Assembly (NCBI GenBank): GCA_964502465.1
Contig: CAZCWX010000758.1
Span: 1-8,553 of the forward strand
Origin: CAZCWX01 sp964502465
Lineage (GTDB): Bacteria > Desulfobacterota > Binatia > Bin18
DNA length: 8,553 nt
Direction: 5' to 3'
The position numbers were made by a program, and so were the translations under genes. Below are positions 1-5,194 of the stretch, in pieces (positions within the stretch are counted from its first letter, which is position 1; every line of letters starts with the position of its first letter). The notes under the pieces were generated by a model. That model worked only from the letters and a program-made list of their open reading frames with translations. It made no database searches and was not told the origin of the DNA.

Positions 1-421
1 CGGTCGCAGTGAAGCCGCGCTGAGGCGCACGGCAAAATACGGTCAAGCCTGGGCTCCTGCGTTTATCACGCCAGAAAAATACCGAGAAGGCAAAGCGCAC
101 CTGGCTGCTCTCTGTCGTGAATACGGCCGGGACCCGCAGACAGTGCAATCCACTCTCTACTTCTTTGCGAATGTCGCGAGCAACAAGGAACAGGCGTGGA
201 CTGAAGCGGGTGAGTTTTTGAGCAAGAACTACAACATGTCGGCGCAACCGTTTGCCCGCTTAGCCGTGCACGGCTCCCCTGAAGAGTGTAGCGCTCACAC
301 CCGCCAGTATCTCGAAGCCGGGGCCGAGCACATCATTATTCGTTTCGCGAGTTTTCATCCCCTTCAGCAGTTGGAGCACTGGACGAAGGAGGTCATGCCA
401 GCATTGCGCGCAGGCCTGTAG
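1..421 (+). CDS. Luciferase-like (LLM class) flavin-dependent oxidoreductase, C-terminal part
   Basis: The open frame enters from the left edge (first full codon at base 2) and ends at TAG 419-421, giving the last 139 residues of a protein usually 300-350 long. The sequence reads as the C-terminal part of a bacterial luciferase-like TIM barrel. It has a helix with the R-x-A-x-Y-G-Q-A-W pattern, then the segment ITPEKYREGKAHLAALCREY, and near the end a G-S-P-E-E-C motif followed by YLEAGAEHIIIRFAS. That last stretch matches the final barrel strand and helix of F420- or FMN-dependent monooxygenases and reductases. The family transfers hydride from reduced flavin or F420 to varied small substrates in the cytoplasm. 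The cofactor and substrate cannot be told from this fragment. An internal GTG at 143 is in frame but is not the true start, because homologous sequence continues upstream. The next gene follows after 38 bases on the same strand. Confidence 0.85.
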   Translation, partial: GRSEAALRRTAKYGQAWAPAFITPEKYREGKAHLAALCREYGRDPQTVQSTLYFFANVASNKEQAWTEAGEFLSKNYNMSAQPFARLAVHGSPEECSAHTRQYLEAGAEHIIIRFASFHPLQQLEHWTKEVMPALRAGL

Positions 422-459
422 TCTCGGTATATGTTCTTTTATGTGAAAGCCATAGAAAG

Positions 460-915
460 ATGGATCACCAAAGTCGTTCAATTTGCTGTTTTCTTCCCTC
501 CTGGCTTTTGGCGATTGGCTTCTTACTGTTGCCCGCCTGCACACTCTTTGACAATACGCAGCTTGAACAACAACGGGCTGAGATTGAGCGGCTCAAGCAG
601 GAGTCTGCTCAGCTCAGACAGGAGACCGATGCTCTGCAGCAACAGCGACAAACAGAGCAAAAAGAGCGCGAAATGTGTAACCAGGCCTTTTACGTTTTTC
701 AGGCGGCGCGCAACGCCCCGGACGATGGGGAAGCCATCGCACGCTATCGGGAAGGTCTTGACATGTGCCCGGATGATGACGTCGCCCACAACGAGTTAGG
801 CGAGTTGTATCTCCGGTTAGGTCGGAAGGCAGAGGCAGCCGCCGAGTTTGAAGCCGCGTTACGACTTAACCCCAATTTTTCTCGCGCCCAGAAGAATCTT
901 GACGCCACACGGTAA
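460..915 (+). CDS. Small TPR-containing lipoprotein with coiled coil
   Basis: This 151-residue protein begins with a signal peptide: hydrophobic residues 11-24 and a lipobox L-P-A-C with the lipidated Cys at 27. Residues about 33-70 are rich in Gln, Glu, Arg and Leu with heptad-like spacing, consistent with a coiled coil. Residues about 74-141 form two TPR-like helix pairs, the second (about 108-141, with A-x-x-E-F-E-A-A-L-R-L-N-P) being a clear TPR. The order lipobox, coiled coil, TPR recalls in miniature the periplasmic CpoB/YbgF-type proteins, but it is too short and divergent to name. It is probably a membrane-anchored periplasmic scaffold. Two cysteines outside the signal peptide (73 and 103) bracket the first helix pair and might form a disulfide. 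The ATG at 460 has only a weak purine stretch (AGAAAG) just upstream. The signal peptide and lipobox support this frame. The 3' end overlaps the convergent gene on the other strand by 50 bases. Confidence 0.8.
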   Translation: MDHQSRSICCFLPSWLLAIGFLLLPACTLFDNTQLEQQRAEIERLKQESAQLRQETDALQQQRQTEQKEREMCNQAFYVFQAARNAPDDGEAIARYREGLDMCPDDDVAHNELGELYLRLGRKAEAAAEFEAALRLNPNFSRAQKNLDATR

Positions 916-1618
916 AGGCCATCGGTCTATCCTCTCGGGAGGCAGGGACTCGCTCAGTTCGCTCTCCTCCGACCAACAGCATGCCGGTGTAGGGAATTGC
1001 CCCGCTATAATCTGGCAGCGGCGAAGGGAATCCATTCCCAGCATTCGCTTGAGCCCGCAGGATCAGCTGTGAACCCCAGAGGCGCAGCAGATCAACTTCT
1101 TGGTCTTTGACTGTAAACCCTTTGCTCGATACCAGACTCGCGAAGCTGCGGTCATATAAGGAGCCACCGTCTGGATTGAACAAGACCTGACGATGGAGGT
1201 TATAGGTCGCAACTTCCTCTCCGCTGCGGAAGCTCTCCGGTTTGGTAAAATCGCGTGTGGCGTGAGGATCGAAGAAAACGCGCAGCGTCCCCTGGCTCTC
1301 GATCATCAGAGCTGGGCCGTTGCGTTGGAAATCCACCACCTTGCCTTCAATCACAAAAGAGAGAAGGGCAGAGGATTCTTCATCTGCCTGCGGTGTAGGC
1401 AACGCCTCTACCTGAGACAGATAGCCATAGGCAAGAAAGGAAGCGCCGCGCGGCGCGCGGTCGCCACGGAACAGCACCCAAGACGTGAGGCGCGCCAGCG
1501 AGCCGCTCGGCATGACATTGGTTTCGCCAGCAGTCATTCCCAGGATGGCGCGACCAGGCACCGCGATCAGCATGACTCCGTGGAACAGGAGCAGAACGAG
1601 AAACCAGCGCACAAACAT
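866..1618 (-). CDS. Exported protein of unknown function
   Basis: I do not recognise this protein. From the chosen ATG at 1618 it is 250 residues long. It begins with a textbook signal peptide: M-F-V-R, a hydrophobic run WFLVLLLFHGVMLIAV, then a P-G-R-A cleavage-like site. It is therefore likely exported to the periplasm or anchored in the inner membrane. The middle part (about residues 88-140 from this start) alternates beta-prone stretches: F-V-I-E-G-K-V-V-D, A-L-M-I-E-S, then T-L-R-V-F-F-D. This hints at a small beta-barrel or OB-like fold, which is a guess. It follows pdhB on the same strand and is probably co-transcribed. An AGGAGG at 1634-1639 lies 15 bases before this ATG and inside a stable hairpin. 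The frame can also start at GTG 1672, overlapping the pdhB stop as GTGA and adding 18 residues before the signal peptide. I prefer 1618 because it puts the signal peptide at the N-terminus. The stop TAA (866-868) lies inside the convergent lipoprotein gene. Confidence 0.7.
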   Translation of the reverse strand: MFVRWFLVLLLFHGVMLIAVPGRAILGMTAGETNVMPSGSLARLTSWVLFRGDRAPRGASFLAYGYLSQVEALPTPQADEESSALLSFVIEGKVVDFQRNGPALMIESQGTLRVFFDPHATRDFTKPESFRSGEEVATYNLHRQVLFNPDGGSLYDRSFASLVSSKGFTVKDQEVDLLRLWGSQLILRAQANAGNGFPSPLPDYSGAIPYTGMLLVGGERTERVPASREDRPMAFTVWRQDSSGREKNWG

Positions 1619-1630
1619 ATCATCACGATA

Positions 1631-1660
1631 CCCCCTCCTGCCTGAGAAAAAGGCAGGGGG
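1631..1660 (-). promoter_or_regulatory. Hairpin covering the ribosome-binding site downstream of pdhB
   Basis: In the - strand transcript, bases 1660-1651 pair with 1643-1633. There are seven contiguous pairs (1651-1657 with 1643-1637), a single bulged A at 1636, then three more G-C pairs, around a 7-base pyrimidine loop. The 3' arm contains the AGGAGG (1639-1634) that would serve the next gene, so folding would hide that site. The hairpin starts 8 bases after the pdhB stop codon, within the footprint of a terminating ribosome. No T-tract follows on either strand, so it is not a typical intrinsic terminator. The regulatory role is inferred. Confidence 0.5.
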
Positions 1661-1668
1661 AGCAAGGC

Positions 1669-2649
1669 TCACGAGCGGTAGAGCACGCTTTTGACTGCAG
1701 CAATCACTTTTTCGACGCTCGGAAGCACGAGCTGTTCTAAATTTTTGGCATACGGCATGGGAACGTCCTCACTGGTCACCCGTTTCACCGGCGCATCAAG
1801 ATAGTCAAACGCCTCATGGGCGACACGAAAAGCCACCTCTGCCCCTGCCCCGGCAAACGGCCACCCTTCTTCAACAATGACACAGCGGTTTGTTTTTTTG
1901 ACTGAGCGAAGGATCAACGCTTCATCCAGCGGCCGGATCGTGCGTGGATCAATCACTTCTATGTCAATACCGTTTTTGGCCAGCTCAGCGGCTGCATCCA
2001 AAGCCACGTAGGCCATCTTGGACCAGGCAACGACCGTGACATCTTTCCCTTCGCGTTTCACATCTCCCTTTCCCAAAGGAATCGTGTATTCTTCCTCAGG
2101 AACCTGGCCTTTACGGCCATACAGGATCTCGCCCTCAATAAAAATCACGGGGTTGTCATCCCGAATCGCAGCCTTGAGCAGACCTTTCGCATCGTGTGGG
2201 GTCGCTGGGGCAACGACTTTCAGGCCAGGGACGTACGCGTAGAGGCTGTCCACCACTTGGGAATGTTGAGCTGCAAGTTGGTGGGCAGCTCCACCTGGAC
2301 CGCGAAAGACGATAGGCAGAGCGATCTGGCCGCCGGACATATAGCGCAGCTTCGCGGCGTTGTTTACCAACTGGTCAAATGCACAGAGAGAAAAATTCCA
2401 GGTCATAAACTCGATAATCGGGCGCAAGCCCACCATGGCCGCGCCAATGCCGACCCCGGCAAAGCCAGTTTCGGCAATGGGCGTGTCCACAACTCTGCGT
2501 TCGCCAAAACGATCGAGCAGTCCCTCGGAGACTTTGTACGCCCCATTATAGTGACCAACTTCTTCACCCATGAGGAACACGCGTTCGTCGCGCGCCATTT
2601 CCTCAGCCATCGCTTCGCGCAGTGCCTCACGATAGGTGATCTCACGCAT
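1669..2649 (-). CDS. pdhB: Pyruvate dehydrogenase E1 component, beta subunit
   Basis: This 326-residue protein has the family's usual length and is complete. It is the beta chain of the alpha2beta2 thiamine-diphosphate E1 enzyme, which decarboxylates pyruvate and passes the two-carbon unit to lipoyl-E2. Visible family signatures include F-L-M-G-E-E-V-G (25-32), D-T-P-I-A-E-T-G-F-A-G (55-65), where the Glu at 60 matches the residue that activates the cofactor pyrimidine ring, and A-A-Q-H-S-Q (126-131) with the conserved His 129. The C-terminal transketolase-like domain has E-V-I-D-P-R-T-I-R-P-L-D (231-242) and V-I-V-E-E-G-W (257-263). The ATG at 2649 is preceded at 7 bases by AAGGAG (2657-2662). 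It lies 44 bases downstream of pdhA on the same strand, so the two are very likely one operon. Branched-chain or acetoin E1 beta is the main alternative. No E2 or E3 gene follows, since the next gene encodes an unknown exported protein. Confidence 0.88.
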   Translation of the reverse strand: MREITYREALREAMAEEMARDERVFLMGEEVGHYNGAYKVSEGLLDRFGERRVVDTPIAETGFAGVGIGAAMVGLRPIIEFMTWNFSLCAFDQLVNNAAKLRYMSGGQIALPIVFRGPGGAAHQLAAQHSQVVDSLYAYVPGLKVVAPATPHDAKGLLKAAIRDDNPVIFIEGEILYGRKGQVPEEEYTIPLGKGDVKREGKDVTVVAWSKMAYVALDAAAELAKNGIDIEVIDPRTIRPLDEALILRSVKKTNRCVIVEEGWPFAGAGAEVAFRVAHEAFDYLDAPVKRVTSEDVPMPYAKNLEQLVLPSVEKVIAAVKSVLYRS

Positions 2650-2693
2650 AGGTTGACTCCTTGAGCACGTTCCGTTCTTCCCCGATTGGGAGA

Positions 2694-3707
2694 TTACGCA
2701 CCAGCCTGGGCACGCCGGGAGAGAGGCACGACCTTCTCTTCTTCCTGCGGGGTCTCGCAGTAGACGTCCTCGTATAGCGTTGCAGGATCGGGAAATGGAG
2801 ACTCGTCGGCAAATTTCACCGCCTCAGCCACCTCCTGCTTTGCCTCTTCGTCGATTGCCTTCAGTTGGGCCTCGTTCGCAACCCCCAAGTCGTAAATCCG
2901 GTCTGCCAAGATGCGGATCGGATCACGCTTCATCCATTCCTCGACCTCGTCCTTAGTACGGTATTTGGCCGGGTCGGACATGGAATGCCCACGGAACCGG
3001 TACGTCTTGGCCTCGATCAACATTGGCAGGCTTTCGTTGCGGGCACGTTTGGCCGCGCGACGCACCACATCACGCACCTCTAGCACGTCGTCACCGTTGA
3101 CGATCTCTTGCTCCATCGGGTGTCCTTTGGCCCGTACAGCCACGTCTTCAACTGCCAGGGTGCGATAGAGCGGGGTCCCCATCGAGTAGAGATTGTTCTC
3201 GCAGATGAAGACCACAGGAAGTTTCCACAACGCAGCAAGGGCCATCCCTTCATGAAAGGCGCCCATATTCACAGTCCCATCACCAAAGAAACAGAGAGTG
3301 ACGTCTGGTTCACCACGATACTTCGACGCAAAGGCGATACCTGTCGCAATAGGGACATGGCCACCCACAATCGCATGGCCCCCCATGAAGCGTTTGCTCA
3401 CGTCAAAATAGTGCATCGATCCGCCCTTCCCTTTGACACAGCCGGTCGCCTTGCCGAAGAGTTCAGCCATAGCCGCCTTCATATCGCCAACTCGGGCGAG
3501 ATAATGACCATGGTCGCGGTAGGTCGCCACCAGATAATCGGTCGGCTCGATCGCAGAAACCGCACCAACTGCAACCGCCTCCTGCCCAATATACAGGTGA
3601 AGAAACCCCCCTATTTTGCCACGCGTGTACGATCGTGCCGCCTCTTCCTCGAACCGGCGGATGCGAATCATGTCACGATACAGGGAAAGCATTAAGTCTT
3701 TGTCCAT
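2694..3707 (-). CDS. pdhA: Pyruvate dehydrogenase E1 component, alpha subunit
   Basis: This 337-residue protein is full length and carries the thiamine-diphosphate motif, G-D-G at 142-144 to N-N at 171-172 (G-D-G-T-V-N-M-G-A-F then C-E-N-N). It also has the cofactor-proximal Y-R-D-H-G-H (63-68), the K-G-G-S-M-H-Y segment (94-100) and the active-site loop R-G-H-S-M-S-D-P (239-246). The S-M-S-D-P loop is typical of pyruvate rather than branched-chain enzymes, though acetoin dehydrogenase alpha chains are close relatives. With PdhB it forms the E1 enzyme that decarboxylates pyruvate in the cytoplasm. The start ATG at 3707 has AGGAG (3713-3717) 5 bases upstream. The 106-base gap to the acyl-CoA dehydrogenase gene upstream is largely filled by a palindromic element. 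I see no convincing promoter there, so transcription may read through from upstream. Confidence 0.88.
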   Translation of the reverse strand: MDKDLMLSLYRDMIRIRRFEEEAARSYTRGKIGGFLHLYIGQEAVAVGAVSAIEPTDYLVATYRDHGHYLARVGDMKAAMAELFGKATGCVKGKGGSMHYFDVSKRFMGGHAIVGGHVPIATGIAFASKYRGEPDVTLCFFGDGTVNMGAFHEGMALAALWKLPVVFICENNLYSMGTPLYRTLAVEDVAVRAKGHPMEQEIVNGDDVLEVRDVVRRAAKRARNESLPMLIEAKTYRFRGHSMSDPAKYRTKDEVEEWMKRDPIRILADRIYDLGVANEAQLKAIDEEAKQEVAEAVKFADESPFPDPATLYEDVYCETPQEEEKVVPLSRRAQAGA

Positions 3708-3723
3708 TGTGACTCCTATCAGT

Positions 3724-3807
3724 AGCGATCAGCTTTCAGCGATGAGCGTTCAGCTCTTTTCCCAAGGAGATTCGGAACTGATAGCTGATGGCTGACAGCT
3801 AACGGCG
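3724..3807. repeat. Palindromic intergenic element, copy A
   Basis: This 84-base element lies between the acyl-CoA dehydrogenase and pdhA genes. Bases 3729-3753 pair with 3778-3802 at 19 of 25 positions, forming an imperfect hairpin with a 24-base loop. Its left end, agcgatcagctttcagcga, matches the left end of copy B (5079-5097) at 18 of 19 bases. Its right end, gctgacagctaacggcg, matches that of copy B at 15 of 17. The interiors are unrelated. It begins 6 bases after the dehydrogenase stop codon, reading the - strand. I see no flanking target-site duplication. It resembles REP/BIME- or MITE-like dispersed repeats; a role in transcript 3'-end stability is inference. Confidence 0.7.
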
Positions 3808-3813
3808 TATTGT

Positions 3814-5007
3814 TTACTGTCCCTTCGGCATCCGTAACACGCGCTCGGCGATGATGTTGCGCTGAATTTCGGATGTTCCAGCTTCGATAGTATTCGCACG
3901 GGAGCGGAGAAAATTGTACTGCCAGCGTCCACTCTCTATCACCCAGGGAGACTCGCGCAGCAACTGGCCATATGGCCCTTGCAATGTCATCGCAGTCTCT
4001 TGCATCCGCTGGTTTAATTCACTCCACCACAGCTTGAGAATTGAGCCTTCGGGTCCTGGGGTGCCTCCTCGCAAGAGTCGGGTAAAGTTGCGAAAACAAT
4101 TGTACTTCAGGATCTCCACATCGATCAGATGCTGAGCAAGCTGCTGACGAATCAACGGCGCCTGGGCCGCGGGTTGTCCATTGACTATCGATTTCTTCGC
4201 CAACTCAACCAGATTATCATAAATGATGCGGAAGCGCGCCTGGGTGCCAAATGAAGCGGTCCCACGTTCGTTCATCAGCGTCGTGAGCGCGACCCCCCAC
4301 CCGTTATTGAGCTCGCCGACCAAGTTGACGCGAGGGACATGGACATCTTCAAAAAAGACCTCATTGAACTCCGATTCGCCGGTGATTTGTCTGAGCGGAC
4401 GGACAGTCACCCCGGGACTTTTCATGTCTACCAGGATATACGACATACCCCGGTGCTTGGGGGCATCAGGATCAGTGCGCACTAAGAGCATGCACCAATC
4501 GGCAATCTGCGCCAGGCTGGTCCATACCTTTTGTCCATTGACAATAAACTCATCCCCCTGCAATACTGCTTTGGTGCGAATCGACGCGACATCCGACCCT
4601 GAACCGGGTTCAGAGAAGCCCTGACACCAGATTTCCTCGCCGTTTAAGATCTTCGGGAGATAACGCTTTTTTTGCTCCTCTGTGCCGTGAACGATAATCG
4701 TCGGTCCAGCCATGCTCAGACCCAACACGTTCAATGGGCCAGGAGCTTCCACTTTGGCCATCTCTTCGTTAAAGATCGCCAGCTCGATCATCGAGGCGCC
4801 ACGACCGCCATATTCCTTCGGCCAGGAGAGTCCTAAATAGCCGCCTTGATAGAGTCGGCGCTGCCAGTTGCGTAAGAACTCAATCCGTTCCCCGCCTTTG
4901 GGCATCTTAAAGGCGGAGGTGCCCCAGCCTGGGGGTAAGTGGTTCTTCAGCCATTCGCGGAGTTCCAGGCGAAAGCGTTCTTCTTCAGCAGAGAATGAGA
5001 AATCCAT
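3814..5007 (-). CDS. Acyl-CoA dehydrogenase family protein (FadE-like)
   Basis: This 397-residue flavoprotein has the full three-domain length of the family. Such enzymes introduce the alpha-beta double bond into acyl-CoA and pass electrons to electron-transfer flavoprotein. The N-terminal helical domain (about 1-125) includes W-P-K-E-Y-G-G-R-G (62-70). The middle FAD/substrate segment has F-S-E-P-G-S-G-S-D (131-139) and N-G-Q-K-V-W-T-S (157-164). The C-terminal helical domain ends with the signature I-E-A-G-T-S-E-I-Q-R-N (374-384). At the position of the catalytic Glu of medium-chain enzymes this protein has Ala 376, whereas Glu 247 (in M-N-E-R-G) sits where isovaleryl-CoA dehydrogenase has its base. 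The enzyme is therefore probably active, with a branched-chain, cyclic or steroid-like acyl-CoA possible; the substrate is unknown. The start ATG has AGGAGG (5018-5023) 10 bases upstream. Palindromic elements lie on both sides of the gene. Confidence 0.9.
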   Translation of the reverse strand: MDFSFSAEEERFRLELREWLKNHLPPGWGTSAFKMPKGGERIEFLRNWQRRLYQGGYLGLSWPKEYGGRGASMIELAIFNEEMAKVEAPGPLNVLGLSMAGPTIIVHGTEEQKKRYLPKILNGEEIWCQGFSEPGSGSDVASIRTKAVLQGDEFIVNGQKVWTSLAQIADWCMLLVRTDPDAPKHRGMSYILVDMKSPGVTVRPLRQITGESEFNEVFFEDVHVPRVNLVGELNNGWGVALTTLMNERGTASFGTQARFRIIYDNLVELAKKSIVNGQPAAQAPLIRQQLAQHLIDVEILKYNCFRNFTRLLRGGTPGPEGSILKLWWSELNQRMQETAMTLQGPYGQLLRESPWVIESGRWQYNFLRSRANTIEAGTSEIQRNIIAERVLRMPKGQ

Positions 5008-5042
5008 AGTTCCTCTTCCTCCTTCCCGCTTTACATGCCCCT

Positions 5043-5048
5043 ATTGTA
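5043..5048 (-). promoter_or_regulatory. Possible -10 element upstream of the acyl-CoA dehydrogenase
   Basis: The - strand reads TACAAT here (5 of 6 matches to the sigma-70 -10 consensus), about 35 bases before the ATG at 5007. There is no good TTGACA-like hexamer at 16-19 bases, so the promoter is only tentative. It would give the dehydrogenase its own start after palindromic copy B. Confidence 0.25.
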
Positions 5049-5078
5049 CCTGAAAAGCAAGCAGATGAATAAGCACCC

Positions 5079-5185
5079 AGCGTTCAGCTTTCAGCGAGGC
5101 TATAGGCTTAAGGCTAAAGGGCCCCCTCAAGCCTCTGGCCTGCGGCCTATAGCCTTGTCTGGTTGACCGCTGAGAGCTGACGGCG
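5079..5185. repeat. Palindromic intergenic element, copy B (nested inverted repeats)
   Basis: This 107-base element fills the gap between recN and the acyl-CoA dehydrogenase gene and begins 9 bases after the recN stop, reading the - strand. The outer arms, 5084-5096 and 5168-5180, pair over 13 positions (12 Watson-Crick and one G-T). Just inside them, AGGCTATAGGC (5097-5107) and GCCTATAGCCT (5145-5155) are a perfect 11-base inverted repeat. A third short pair, AGGCT/AGCCT (5111-5115 and 5130-5134), lies within. The ends match those of copy A (18 of 19 and 15 of 17), in the same orientation. No open frame or target-site duplication is visible, so it would be a non-coding dispersed element. Confidence 0.75.
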
Positions 5186-5194
5186 AAACGCTTT

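Noticed and set aside
1193..1645. Long open frame on the + strand opposite the unknown exported gene
   Set aside because: It has no signal, motif or ribosome-binding site, and its Arg/His-rich composition is typical of an antisense shadow. The - strand frame has a clear signal peptide.
1631..1660. Hairpin read as an intrinsic terminator
   Set aside because: No T-tract follows the stem on either strand, so a ribosome-binding-site hairpin is the better reading.
2194..2664. 156-codon + strand frame opposite pdhB
   Set aside because: It is a shadow of pdhB, with no start context and no recognisable domain.
3108..3695. 195-codon + strand frame opposite pdhA
   Set aside because: It lies wholly inside the well-supported pdhA gene and its translation resembles no protein family.
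3750..3932. 60-codon - strand frame crossing copy A and the end of the dehydrogenase gene
   Set aside because: It overlaps the 3' end of the dehydrogenase gene in another frame and runs through a palindromic repeat, with no protein-like features.
3724..5185. The two palindromic elements as a CRISPR array or as ends of one composite transposon
   Set aside because: There are only two copies, 1.3 kb apart and in direct orientation, with an ordinary metabolic gene between them and no transposase, spacer pattern or target-site duplication.
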